Assembly (NCBI GenBank): GCA_019359315.1
Contig: JAHHHO010000007.1
Location: forward strand, 62,001-126,000
Origin: Myxacorys californica WJT36-NPBG1
GTDB taxonomy: Bacteria; Cyanobacteriota; Cyanobacteriia; Leptolyngbyales; Leptolyngbyaceae
Length of the DNA stretch: 64,000 nt
Direction: 5' to 3'
The position numbers and the translations under genes were made by a program. The notes under the pieces were generated by a model. The model made no database searches and was not told the origin of the DNA. It saw nothing but the letters and a program-made list of their open reading frames with translations. Positions 1-8,497 of the stretch are shown here, piece after piece; the stretch's first letter is position 1; the number at the start of each line of letters is the position of its first letter.

Positions 1-1
1 T

Positions 2-232
2 ACTATTGGGGAAGCGGGTCAGAAAGTTGTCTTAGGAGATGTGCAATACGCTGACGGACAAGAATTATCGCCCGAGTTGACTGATGCCTTGCTACAGCAA
101 GCCAGCGAATTATTAGATCTGCGAAACTTTGAGCTTGAAGGCATGTCCCTTCGGCTAAAGAAATTAGATGTGCAAACCGGCAAACTCGTTCTTCAGTCAG
201 AGGCGCATATTGAGCAGTTTCCTTCATCCTAA
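2..232 (+). CDS. DUF2993 (LmeA-like) family protein, 3' end only
   Basis: This is the C-terminal part of a gene that begins before the window; the frame is open from base 2 to the TAA at 230-232. The tail (VLGDVQYADGQELSPELTD, then a LRLKKLDVQTGKLVLQSEA strand and a final EQFP) resembles the end of cyanobacterial DUF2993 proteins, which are related to the lipid-binding LmeA family. An internal GTG at 41 is not a credible start, because the coding pattern continues upstream of it. The next gene follows 35 bases later on the same strand, so the two may be co-transcribed. The family assignment rests on a 76-residue fragment and the exact function is unknown. Confidence 0.6.
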   Translation, partial: TIGEAGQKVVLGDVQYADGQELSPELTDALLQQASELLDLRNFELEGMSLRLKKLDVQTGKLVLQSEAHIEQFPSS

Positions 233-267
233 GGGTGAACGACGCATAAGCTCTTTAGGAGAAAAAA

Positions 268-798
268 ATGCCTGAGACTCCCGACATTCCCTTGTTAGTT
301 GAAAGTGATGAAGCGGAATATCTCGATAGCGGTGTACCCAGCACCGTTCATGTTGTGAAACATCCCTTGCATCCTTTAATTGTGACGTTTCCGATCGCGT
401 TTCTCACGGGAGCTTTATTTACCGATGCTGCCTATTTCTTTCTACGCGATGAATTCTGGGCAAGAGCCTCTTTCTGGTTGCTTCTAGCGGGTCTCATTGT
501 AGGTCTAGTGGCAGCAGCTACTGGCATGAGTGACTTTCTTAGAATCGGTCGGGTGCGAGAGCATAGTGCAGGCTGGGCACACATGGTAGGCAATATTGCC
601 GCATTAGCGTTAACCTCTGCGAATCTTTGGTTACGCTGGGACGATCCGATTGGTCGCGTTGTGCCAACTGGGCTTCTGATTTCACTGTTTGTAGCGACGC
701 TGATAGGAGTGACTGGCTGGTATGGTGCAGAACTCGTTTACCGTCACAAAGTTGCTGTTATTGGTAACGGCCCTAACGGCAAGCCGACGCTACGGTAG
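268..798 (+). CDS. DUF2231 family four-helix membrane protein
   Basis: This 176-residue protein has four predicted membrane segments at about residues 35-57, 65-88, 103-122 and 130-152. The first is preceded by HPLHPLIVTFPIAF, which is typical of the DUF2231 family (related to YetF/DoxX-like small membrane proteins). The start is supported by TTTAGGAG eight bases before the ATG. The biochemical role of the family is not established. A strong intrinsic terminator at 885-909 ends the transcript. Membrane topology can be read from the sequence; the family name comes from motif resemblance. Confidence 0.8.
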   Translation: MPETPDIPLLVESDEAEYLDSGVPSTVHVVKHPLHPLIVTFPIAFLTGALFTDAAYFFLRDEFWARASFWLLLAGLIVGLVAAATGMSDFLRIGRVREHSAGWAHMVGNIAALALTSANLWLRWDDPIGRVVPTGLLISLFVATLIGVTGWYGAELVYRHKVAVIGNGPNGKPTLR

Positions 799-884
799 TT
801 CTCAAAGTCATTGGCTAAAATGAGTAGGCTGTAGGCGTGGTTATCTTCATGCTTTTGACCTATTCAAGATTACTTCATATGAAA

Positions 885-909
885 GAGGCTTTAAAGCCTC
901 TTTTTTTTT
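885..909 (+). terminator. Intrinsic terminator after the DUF2231 gene
   Basis: The perfect palindrome GAGGCTTTAAAGCCTC at 885-900 is followed directly by nine T residues. It lies 86 bases past the stop of the DUF2231 gene and just before the next gene, in the + orientation. Confidence 0.85.
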
Positions 910-945
910 AGCATTTACCGTATTGATGTTTAAAGGGTAAAAATT

Positions 946-1302
946 ATGAATCAAGATGCAAAACCTGCTTATAACGAACCGGGTATTAATCAACCGATGA
1001 CGGCTGAAGAGGTTGATCCTAAACAGAAGCTTGACCAAAAACGAGAGTTGGATAAAGAAACTCTAGCGTCTAACCCTGGCGATCGCATCGATTCAAGTCA
1101 ATCGGTAGAAGAGAAGGCGAAACAGGTCGCAGTTGACGCTCCGGACATTACTGGTGACCACATCGTTGTACCGGAATATTTTGTGGTTGATGAACCGGAT
1201 GGGGAGAAGAAAGCCCTCCACCATGTCAAAGATGCAGAAGAGATTTCTGATGTGATTCGTCAAGCGCGAATTGATGAAAATGGCAATCAGATTTGGCGAT
1301 AG
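946..1302 (+). CDS. Hypothetical hydrophilic, probably disordered protein
   Basis: This 118-residue protein is very rich in charged and polar residues (D, E, K, Q, N), with no membrane segment, signal peptide or cysteine. The N-terminal half looks disordered; the C-terminal half (VVPEYFVVDEP to IRQARIDENGNQIWR) may fold. The ATG follows AAAGGG with suitable spacing. It is an independent transcription unit, flanked by terminators at 885-909 and 1316-1357. The next gene is a general-stress-type SDR, so a stress or desiccation role is possible, but only by context. I recognise no family. Confidence 0.7.
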   Translation: MNQDAKPAYNEPGINQPMTAEEVDPKQKLDQKRELDKETLASNPGDRIDSSQSVEEKAKQVAVDAPDITGDHIVVPEYFVVDEPDGEKKALHHVKDAEEISDVIRQARIDENGNQIWR

Positions 1303-1315
1303 AGCGTGATTTTAG

Positions 1316-1357
1316 GACGGGCCATATTGTAGAACATCTACGATGTGGCCCGTCTTT
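1316..1357 (+). terminator. Intrinsic terminator after the hydrophilic protein gene
   Basis: The arms GACGGGCCA and TGGCCCGTC (1316-1324 and 1346-1354) flank a loop that can pair further (GTAGA/TCTAC), followed by TTT. It sits 14 bases past the stop of the 946-1302 gene. Confidence 0.7.
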
Positions 1358-1407
1358 ATAGTCTCATTTCAAGAATAAAAAAGTTGTAGCGATACTAGGA
1401 AAAAGCA

Positions 1408-2268
1408 ATGACACAATCAGAACAACTTCAGCCAAAGCAACACCAAGACCAGCGACCTGGATTGGAATCAGAAATGGATCCAACGCCACGTAGTACAGAT
1501 TCTAAGTACGCTGGAAGCAACAAATTACTCAATAACGTTGCCCTTATTACAGGCGGCGATAGCGGAATTGGTCGCGCAGTTTCTATTTTCTTTGCCAAAG
1601 AAGGGGCAGATGTAGCGATCGTGTATCTCAACGAGCATGACGACGCTAAGGAAACCGTTCGACTCGTTGAGCAGGAAGGGCGTCAGTGTCTTGCGATCGC
1701 AGGTGATGTCGGTGACGAAGAGTTCTGTAAGCAAGCTGTTCAGAAAACCATCGATCAGTTTGGGCATCTAGATATTCTTGTGAACAACGCTGCAGAGCAG
1801 CATCCTCAGAACAACATTGAAGATATTACGGCAGAGCAGCTAGAGCGTACCTTCCGCACCAATATCTTTGGCATGTTTTTCATGACCAAAGCGGCAATGC
1901 CTCATTTGCAACCAGGTAGCAAGATCATCAACACCACGTCTGTTACTGCGTATCAAGGCAGCTCGACGCTACTGGACTATTCTTCAACAAAGGGTGCGAT
2001 CGTTGCTTTTACTCGGTCTCTCTCTCAATCCCTAGTCGAGAAGGGTATTCGTGTAAATGGAGTCGCGCCAGGTCCGATTTGGACGCCTCTGATTCCTTCA
2101 ACTTTCCCCGAAGACAAAGTGAAAAGCTTTGGTCAGCAAGTGCCTATGCAGCGGGCGGGGCAACCCGAAGAAGTAGCTCCCTCTTATGTGTTTCTTGCGT
2201 CTGATGATTCTAGCTACATGACGGGTCAAATCTTACATCCTAATGGCGGCAACGTTGTAAATGGATAA
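1408..2268 (+). CDS. General-stress-type SDR family oxidoreductase
   Basis: This 286-residue classical short-chain dehydrogenase has a hydrophilic N-terminal extension of about 40 residues (PKQHQDQRPGLESEMDP), as in the YhdF/YdaD/YhxC subgroup of Bacillus general-stress SDRs. The cofactor motif TGGDSGIG is at 48-55, NNAA at 126-129, the catalytic serine at about 178 and the YxxxK pair at Y191/K195, so the enzyme should be active with NAD(P). The substrate is unknown. An A-rich leader containing AGGAAAA precedes the ATG. The position after the hydrophilic protein gene suggests a stress-related cluster, which is inference. Confidence 0.88.
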   Translation: MTQSEQLQPKQHQDQRPGLESEMDPTPRSTDSKYAGSNKLLNNVALITGGDSGIGRAVSIFFAKEGADVAIVYLNEHDDAKETVRLVEQEGRQCLAIAGDVGDEEFCKQAVQKTIDQFGHLDILVNNAAEQHPQNNIEDITAEQLERTFRTNIFGMFFMTKAAMPHLQPGSKIINTTSVTAYQGSSTLLDYSSTKGAIVAFTRSLSQSLVEKGIRVNGVAPGPIWTPLIPSTFPEDKVKSFGQQVPMQRAGQPEEVAPSYVFLASDDSSYMTGQILHPNGGNVVNG

Positions 2269-2286
2269 CGCGATTGGGCGCAGTCG

Positions 2287-2312
2287 GTAAGGGCACCGCA
2301 ATGTGCCCTTAC
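2287..2312 (+). terminator. Possible hairpin terminator after the SDR gene
   Basis: GTAAGGGCAC and GTGCCCTTAC form a perfect 10-bp stem with a 6-base loop, 18 bases past the SDR stop. No T tract follows, so it may be a 3'-end stabiliser or a weak terminator. Confidence 0.5.
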
Positions 2313-2373
2313 TTACGTGCTTTCGTCTAGCAGTGAATGAAATCGGTATTATTGGGCGAAATACGGCTTGCGA

Positions 2374-2401
2374 CGACAGTAGAAATGGCGACAGTAGAAA
2401 T
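2374..2401. repeat. Short direct repeat (13 bp x 2)
   Basis: CGACAGTAGAAAT occurs twice, at 2374-2386 and 2389-2401, in the non-coding stretch before the next gene. It has no recognised role; a slippage product or a regulatory half-site pair is equally possible. Confidence 0.6.
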
Positions 2402-2516
2402 AAAAAGTAAAAACGCGATTTTTCAGGCAATTTAGTTAGGTTCTCAACAATTCCTTCAGGCACATTTGCTCTACTTAGCACCTCAGCGAAGCGATCGTGT
2501 CGTATGCTTAGAATAA

Positions 2517-3212
2517 TTGCTAAGTAATGTTAAGCAAATGGTTCAAGACCTGCCTTTTAATAGAAACAACTTTTTTAGTGACGACCTTCCCCTTTTACGA
2601 CGAAAGCAATCTGCCTATGAAATCGAAGATTCACCTGGACTGCGGCGCATTCATTGGCAGCTAGGCGACACTGTTATCATTTCAACCTTTTACACACGCA
2701 TTGATCAGGCGTGCTTCTTGTGGGGCATCATTTCTGCGATTATTTTCTTTACGGCTCAGTTTGCCTTGATTGACTGGAGTACTCAGGCGATTCTCTGGTC
2801 GGTGCTGACGTTAGCAGGCACGATCGTTATGGTAGAGCGATCGTACGTTTGGCGAACCGTTGAACCCATCAGTCAAGTGGTGAGTGCTTGGGCTCGGCTA
2901 ATGACGCTCGGTATCGTCATCACAGATTTAAGTATTTTCTTGGGTTGGGGACAGGTTCTCGCTTCTCTTTGTGCAATGTGGCTGGTGCTGAACGCGATCG
3001 GGTATTTCTACAGTAGCTGGAAGATGCGATCGCGCGCCTTCAGCCTGATGGGCCTAATGCACCTTGCTGGAATTGCAGTCCTTCCCTATGTCGGAGTATG
3101 GCAATTCGTTGTGACCGGCGTTCTGATTGGATTTAGTGCACTACTGCTTGCAGAACTGCAATGGGATTCTCATGACATCTGTGCCCATCTATTAGTTCAG
3201 TCATCTAACTAG
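2517..3212 (+). CDS. Hypothetical multi-pass membrane protein
   Basis: The reading frame gives 231 residues from a TTG at 2517, or 224 from the first ATG at 2538; neither has a clear ribosome-binding site, so the start is uncertain. After a soluble N-terminus of about 60 residues there are about six hydrophobic segments (for example GIISAIIFFTAQFALI, ILWSVLTLAGTIVMV, AFSLMGLMHLAGIAVL and FVVTGVLIGFSALLL). I recognise no named family; such proteins are often cyanobacteria-specific. HIP1-type GCGATCG motifs and normal codon use support it as a resident gene. Confidence 0.7.
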   Translation: MLSNVKQMVQDLPFNRNNFFSDDLPLLRRKQSAYEIEDSPGLRRIHWQLGDTVIISTFYTRIDQACFLWGIISAIIFFTAQFALIDWSTQAILWSVLTLAGTIVMVERSYVWRTVEPISQVVSAWARLMTLGIVITDLSIFLGWGQVLASLCAMWLVLNAIGYFYSSWKMRSRAFSLMGLMHLAGIAVLPYVGVWQFVVTGVLIGFSALLLAELQWDSHDICAHLLVQSSN

Positions 3213-3375
3213 CACAGTCTTAATCTTTCTTATGCTCGTTTACGAGCTAAAACGGTAAAGTAGTATACATAATGCCAATCAAATTCTGAAGCTGATCAAG
3301 CTGTAACCGTTGGCGAAGAAAACGCTAATAGTTAAGCAGAATGAGGTGACGCCAAATTTGTAGGTGAAGGTGACT

Positions 3376-3408
3376 AGGTGGCACGAAATACTGTGCCACC
3401 TTTTTTTT
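3376..3408 (+). terminator. Strong intrinsic terminator, far from the nearest gene
   Basis: AGGTGGCAC (3376-3384) and GTGCCACCT (3393-3401) form a stem followed by eight T residues. The hairpin lies about 165 bases after the membrane protein stop and only works in the + direction, since its other side has no T tract. It either ends a long 3' UTR or belongs to a small RNA between 3250 and 3408. Confidence 0.85.
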
Positions 3409-3429
3409 GCGCTCATCAGCAGGTTAGCG

Positions 3430-4416
3430 CTACTCTAGTCCGAGTTCTCGTTTAAGCAGACTCACCGACTTGCTGACTACAAAGTTCTCACAACAAATCA
3501 CTTGAGGTGGGCGAATAATATCTTCTCGTGCTGCCGACACCGTAGCCTTGACCATCGCACAACTCATCTCATCGAAACTAAAGATGGTTTGGGCACTACG
3601 AACGATCGCATTGAGCTTATATTTGTCGTTGACTTGTGCCGTCATGACTAGCAAGTCATCACCCCGCAAACTGTGAATGATCACCTCCGCAACGCCGACT
3701 GTGCCGGAACTGAGGCTGACGATACCAAGGCAGGTTCCTTTCTGCATTGCCTTGACAATTTTGATTTCTTTTTCAAAATCATAAATATCAATCGGAATCA
3801 CACGAGCCGCTCTTGGCGTTGCGATCGCTTCTGCCTGAGCAATAAAGTAGCGGCTCGTCACAACGGTGCTAGAACGAGTCTGATCAAGAACTTGACTCAG
3901 TTCTTCCATCGGCACAAGCTGCATCGGAATATTGAGCGCCCGTTCTAGTTCGCGCAGTAGCACTTCACCATTACCAATGTCGTGCATCGGCGCTGTGACT
4001 AACACTTGAGCGCTACAGCGCAATCGCCAATCAATTTCTGCTAGAAACAGTTCCCGTGCTTGACCGAGAGAACAGCCCTGCTTCAACAAATCATCAAGGC
4101 TATTTTGAATAATTTTGTGAGCTAAGGGATACTGGTCAAGTAAGGGAGATTTGATGTGAATCGCCGCATCATGTCCTTGATCTCGAACATATATTCCTGA
4201 TCCAGCATGGGCATCAACGACACCAGCATCTTCTAACTGCCGATAAACCTTACTAATGGTGTTGCGATGCAGTCCGGTTTGCATCGCGAGTTGACGGGTA
4301 CTCGGTAAGCGATGTCCAGGCGGAAACTGCCGTGAGGCGATCGCAAACAAAATCTGATTGTAAAGTTGATTGGATGCCGGGATATCGCTATCTGGCTGAA
4401 TTTGAAATTGCACCAT
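3430..4416 (-). CDS. plmA: GntR-family regulator, PlmA type
   Basis: This 328-residue protein has an N-terminal GntR winged helix (residues 12-80, with PPGHRLPSTRQLAMQTGLHR and TISKVYRQLEDAGVV) followed by a cyanobacteria-specific effector/dimer domain of about 240 residues. The N-terminus closely resembles PlmA of Anabaena and Sll1961 of Synechocystis. In those organisms the protein affects plasmid maintenance and photosystem stoichiometry, and PlmA binds the PII-PipX complex. Several cysteines sit in the C-terminal domain (TCLG, SCAM, VICCE). Length matches the family. A perfect inverted repeat 38 bases upstream could be an autoregulatory site. The orthology call is from memory of the family. 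Confidence 0.75.
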   Translation of the reverse strand: MVQFQIQPDSDIPASNQLYNQILFAIASRQFPPGHRLPSTRQLAMQTGLHRNTISKVYRQLEDAGVVDAHAGSGIYVRDQGHDAAIHIKSPLLDQYPLAHKIIQNSLDDLLKQGCSLGQARELFLAEIDWRLRCSAQVLVTAPMHDIGNGEVLLRELERALNIPMQLVPMEELSQVLDQTRSSTVVTSRYFIAQAEAIATPRAARVIPIDIYDFEKEIKIVKAMQKGTCLGIVSLSSGTVGVAEVIIHSLRGDDLLVMTAQVNDKYKLNAIVRSAQTIFSFDEMSCAMVKATVSAAREDIIRPPQVICCENFVVSKSVSLLKRELGLE

Positions 4417-4867
4417 GCCAGCGCCTCAAGACTTGCTCACCTAATTTATCAGGGAATTCCGACGTTGGAATTCGCTTAATATTCCTACCATCTTAGGTGA
4501 CAGACTGATTGTGAAGTTAAGTGTTTTCTCTGGTCTCTAACCCGCTTTACCACCTCTAGTCGGTATTTTTTCTGACTTTGGTTAAACGTATGAAATGTTC
4601 CCTACAAGTTAAGCAGGGTTAGATGTTTCGAGGGATATCACTATAAATCCAAGGTGTTTCTATACGGTGATTTACGGTTACCTTTAGCGCTAAAGTACGG
4701 AGAAGAAATTTTCAAGTTCATAGAGTTTTTTAGAAACAAAAAGTTTTGTTTACTCATCTCAGTTTACTCATCCTCAGAGTATGGCAAGCTTCTAAACTGA
4801 CGCTCGCTACTATCATGAAGCTAATCTTGCGTCAGCACCCTTTAATTTACGCTCGGTTCAAGGCACA
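4417..4867. other. Divergent intergenic region, 451 bp
   Basis: This is the region between plmA (minus) and the dienelactone hydrolase gene (plus). It must hold both promoters. Apart from the inverted repeat at 4454-4473 I see no ORF, RNA gene or further palindrome of note; several AT-rich -10-like blocks exist but none is decisive. Confidence 0.5.
4454..4473. promoter_or_regulatory. Perfect inverted repeat upstream of plmA (candidate operator)
   Basis: GAATTCC (4454-4460) and GGAATTC (4467-4473) are separated by six bases, 38 bases before the plmA start. The geometry suits a dimeric regulator such as a GntR protein. No operator of this sequence is known to me, so autoregulation is inference. 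Confidence 0.4.
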
Positions 4868-5605
4868 ATGATTGAAATTCGCTCAACTCATCCCAAAATT
4901 TCTAACGGTTCCCTGCAAATCGATGCCTATCTTGCAGAACCGACTGAGGCAGGACAGTACCCTGCGATCGTCGTGATTCAAGAAGTGTTTGGCGTCAATG
5001 CTCACATTCGAGAGGTCACGGAGCGCATCGCCAGAGAAGGGTATGTCGCGATCGCGCCTGCGATCTATCAGCGTACCGCCCCCGGATTTGAGGTCGGCTA
5101 TAGCGATGAAGAGCTAAAGCTTGGTCGCTCTCACAAAGACCAAACGACAGCAGAGCAGTTATTGAGCGATGTCCAAAGCGCAATCGCCCATCTCAGAGCC
5201 TTACCCTCGGTTCAGCAAGATGCGATCGGGGTGATCGGGTTTTGTTTTGGTGGACACGTTGCTTATCTAGCCGCCACTTTACCAGATGTGAAGGTGACAG
5301 CTTGTTTTTATGGCGCTGGCATTCCTGTGATGACGCCGGGAGGAGGAGTTCCAACAATTGCTCGGACTCCTGACATCAAAGGAACGGTTTACGGATTTTT
5401 TGGTACTCAAGATCCCCTCATTCCAGCCGAACAGATCGATCAAATCGAGGCTGCTCTGCAAGCTCACGGCATTCGTCACCGACTATTCCGGTATCCTGCG
5501 GGACACGGATTCTTTTGCGATCAGCGTGATAGCTATAGCGCGATCGCAGCAACGAATGCTTGGGAGCAGGTCAAAGAGCTGTTTGGACAACTCAAGCGAT
5601 CGTGA
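4868..5605 (+). CDS. Dienelactone hydrolase family protein
   Basis: This 245-residue alpha/beta hydrolase has the dienelactone hydrolase (carboxymethylenebutenolidase) pattern: the nucleophile cysteine C126 in GFCFGG, D182 in GTQDPLIP, H213 in AGHGFFC, and the conserved glutamate E39 in QEVFG that activates the cysteine in this family. All catalytic residues are present, so it should be active on a small lactone or ester; the physiological substrate in cyanobacteria is not known. There is no signal peptide, so it is cytoplasmic. It converges on pheT, with 29 bases between the stop codons and no clear terminator. Confidence 0.9.
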   Translation: MIEIRSTHPKISNGSLQIDAYLAEPTEAGQYPAIVVIQEVFGVNAHIREVTERIAREGYVAIAPAIYQRTAPGFEVGYSDEELKLGRSHKDQTTAEQLLSDVQSAIAHLRALPSVQQDAIGVIGFCFGGHVAYLAATLPDVKVTACFYGAGIPVMTPGGGVPTIARTPDIKGTVYGFFGTQDPLIPAEQIDQIEAALQAHGIRHRLFRYPAGHGFFCDQRDSYSAIAATNAWEQVKELFGQLKRS

Positions 5606-5634
5606 TTTAAAGACGTGCCATCAGCCCTCAATCT

Positions 5635-8076
5635 TCAGCTTCTAAGTTCGACTTGGAACTTCTCCGCCAACGCATCCCGGACTTTTTGGTGAACTGGATC
5701 AACATCCTCATCGGTCAGCGTGCGATCGATGGCTCGATACACCAATCGAAACGCTAAACTACGCTGCCCCTCTGGCACTCGGTCTCCTCGATATTGGTCA
5801 AACAACTCCACAGACTCTAACAATGTGCCGCCCGCTTTTGTGATCGTGCGTTGGAGGTCTGCAACCGCAACCTTAGTCGAAACGTAGAAGGCAATATCGC
5901 GATCAGATGCCGGATACGTGGAGTAAGGCTTAAACACTGGCACGAGGGCTTCATCCGTTTCTAGATGCCGAATCGCAATTCCCAAATCGAGTTGAAAGAG
6001 ATACACTTCATCGGGTAGACTGCGTTCTTGACGGAGTTGCGGATGGAGTTGTCCAAAGGTGCCCAAGCGATCGCCTCTAACCCAGAGCGAGGCTGTCCGT
6101 CCTGGATGCAATCGCTCATCCCGGCGATCGGGCTGATACTCGACGGGCAACCCGACTCGCTCAAACACGCCGTCAAGCAAACCTTTTGCCTCAAACCAGG
6201 TGAGGGGTTGGTCTTTGCCGCCCCGAATCCACTTGCCTTGGCTCGGATCGCCGCCCAAAATGCCTCCTAAATACTCCGATTCGGTCAGCCCTTCTTCTTC
6301 GTTCCAGAACACATGCCCAAACTCGAATCCGTTGAGTGCGCCGTTGCCTTGTTCCTGATTGTATTGGAAGGCATCGATCAAGCCGTCAATCAAATCTGTT
6401 CGCAGTGCAGAATATTCGGTAAAAAGAGGATTTGCCAGAATGATTTGACGCTCGCTACTGGGTTTGCCGAGTGAATAGTGAATTAACTCGGTCAATCCTG
6501 CTCCTCGAAACGCTTCCCGCAGATGCCGCGTCACGTACTGCTCGATCGAGAGATATCCTGCCTCCGTTTTAGTTGGCAAACTATCGTAGAAGTTGTTGTA
6601 CCCGTACAACCGCGCCACTTCTTCAATTAGATCAATTTCCCGTTCTAAATCGCGGTAGCGGTAGGGCGGAACGGTGACTGTCCAGGTTCCGGGAGCGCTG
6701 ATCTCCAATTGACAACCTAAAGCACTCAACGTCCGTTCAACATCAGTCGATTGAAGTTCGGCCAAATCGTCTTCCACTTCGACCATGCCCAAAACTTGAT
6801 TGATTCGCTCCAAGCGCAACTCAATCGATCGGGTTAAGGCCCCCCCACTCGGACGGGTATCTACCATTTCTTGGGCAACAACTTGTCCTCCCGCCAGCTC
6901 GGTGATGAGTTTCACCGCCCGACGACATGCTGTTTCGAGTTCGGCTAAATTAATGCCTCGCTCATAGCGGGCAGAGGCCTCCGTTCGTAAGCCCTGAGCG
7001 CGAGCCGAACGCCGAATCGCCGCCGAATCAAAAATGGCTGATTCCAGCATCACGTTCTGCGTTCCGTCATACACTTCGGTTTCCTCGCCGCCCATAATGC
7101 CTGCTAGCATCGTCGGCCGATCATTAGCCGTAATCAAAAGCGCTTGCTCTAGCAGTTTGCGATCGTTGCCATCCAAGGTTTTTACCACTTCTCCTGGCTG
7201 CGCAAACCGGACGCCCATCGTCAACGGTTCACTCCCGGCTACGGTGACCAAGCGATCGCGATCGAACGCATGCAGCGGCTGTCCCCATTCCAACATGATG
7301 TAGTTGGTAACATCCACCACGTTGTTAATTGAGCGAACCCCAGCAGACTGCAATCGCTGCTGTAGCCAAGCAGGAGACGGCGCAACCGTCAATCCCTCAA
7401 TGACTGTTCCAATATAGGCTGGGCAAGCTTGCGGTTCAGAAATCTTGAGTGCTAACGAGCCGCTCTTGGTCGGTTTAACAGAGGGAGCGTCAGGTAACCG
7501 TAGGGGGCTGCCAGTCAGAGCGACAATCTCCCGCGCAATGCCAACCATGCTCAGGGCATCGGCTCGATTGGCGGTAGAGGTCAGGTCGAGAATTACATCA
7601 TCAAGTCCTAGCAGCGATCGGGCGTCACTTCCAGGTTTGACTGACCCGACTGTAGACGAATCGAAAATGTGGATGCCGTCCGATTCTTTTGTTAACCCGA
7701 CCTCTGAGAGCGAACAGATCATGCCTTCAGACGGTACACCTCTCAGTTTGGCAGACTTAATTTTTAGATCTACTTTGGGCAAGTACGTTCCTAACGTCGC
7801 CACAGCAACGTAAATGTCGGCTCGGACATTTGCCGCGCCGCAAACAATTTGAGACGGAGCTTCACCGCCAATATCCACCTGACACACACTCAGACGATCG
7901 GCATTTGGGTGCTGTTGGCGGTCTAACACTTTTCCGACAACGACGCCATCTGCCCACGTGCGCCGATCTTCAATCTCTTCGACCTCAAACCCTGCCATCG
8001 TCAACATGTCGGCTAAGGCTTCCGGTGACAGGGATATATCAACAAGCTCTTGCAACCAGTTCAGAGAAATCCGCAT
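5635..8076 (-). CDS. pheT: Phenylalanine--tRNA ligase beta subunit
   Basis: This 813-residue protein is the beta chain of the alpha2-beta2 PheRS. It shows the full bacterial layout: an N-terminal [14 protein letters not shown] block, an EMAP/OB tRNA-binding domain (about 40-150, [20 protein letters not shown]), the B3/B4 editing region (about 210-390, including [10 protein letters not shown] and [19 protein letters not shown]), B5, the catalytic-like core, and a C-terminal anticodon-binding FDX-ACB domain ([17 protein letters not shown]). It charges tRNA-Phe together with PheS, which is not in this window, so pheS and pheT are unlinked here, as is usual in cyanobacteria. Confidence 0.97.
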   Translation of the reverse strand: MRISLNWLQELVDISLSPEALADMLTMAGFEVEEIEDRRTWADGVVVGKVLDRQQHPNADRLSVCQVDIGGEAPSQIVCGAANVRADIYVAVATLGTYLPKVDLKIKSAKLRGVPSEGMICSLSEVGLTKESDGIHIFDSSTVGSVKPGSDARSLLGLDDVILDLTSTANRADALSMVGIAREIVALTGSPLRLPDAPSVKPTKSGSLALKISEPQACPAYIGTVIEGLTVAPSPAWLQQRLQSAGVRSINNVVDVTNYIMLEWGQPLHAFDRDRLVTVAGSEPLTMGVRFAQPGEVVKTLDGNDRKLLEQALLITANDRPTMLAGIMGGEETEVYDGTQNVMLESAIFDSAAIRRSARAQGLRTEASARYERGINLAELETACRRAVKLITELAGGQVVAQEMVDTRPSGGALTRSIELRLERINQVLGMVEVEDDLAELQSTDVERTLSALGCQLEISAPGTWTVTVPPYRYRDLEREIDLIEEVARLYGYNNFYDSLPTKTEAGYLSIEQYVTRHLREAFRGAGLTELIHYSLGKPSSERQIILANPLFTEYSALRTDLIDGLIDAFQYNQEQGNGALNGFEFGHVFWNEEEGLTESEYLGGILGGDPSQGKWIRGGKDQPLTWFEAKGLLDGVFERVGLPVEYQPDRRDERLHPGRTASLWVRGDRLGTFGQLHPQLRQERSLPDEVYLFQLDLGIAIRHLETDEALVPVFKPYSTYPASDRDIAFYVSTKVAVADLQRTITKAGGTLLESVELFDQYRGDRVPEGQRSLAFRLVYRAIDRTLTDEDVDPVHQKVRDALAEKFQVELRS

Positions 8077-8497
8077 TCAGCCCAATCCTAAGCGACGCCA
8101 ATCTGAATCATTCTACCTAATTCGTATTGACAATTCTTAACTGGTCATTTGGAAGATAGAAAGTAGTGAAATGAGCACTTACGATTGGCTCCGCCAAACT
8201 CCGAAGGATCGCTTCGCTAAATCATTCGTCGCTCATAAATAATTCTGGTAACTGATTAGAAACGGTGGGGGATACACTCCATTGTTTTTTTCAGCTTTCT
8301 CTCTGGGTACTCTCAATTGGGAGGCTAAGGGAGGGTCAATTTTAGGTCGTCTATCAGGACGTGAGACAAACGCCAACTTTAATGTACAGCTTCAATGTCT
8401 TGCCAAAATTCCCTGCCTCTAGCCTCACGACTTGCCCATGCCACTCAAACGGTAGGGGCACATTTGTCCACATTTCGATCGAAGCGGGTGATGCTGA
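8077..8497. other. Divergent intergenic region, 421 bp
   Basis: This is the promoter region between pheT and the Ser/Thr kinase gene. Short open frames in it do not look like protein and lack ribosome-binding sites. I see no stable hairpin with a T tract, repeat or RNA gene. Confidence 0.5.
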
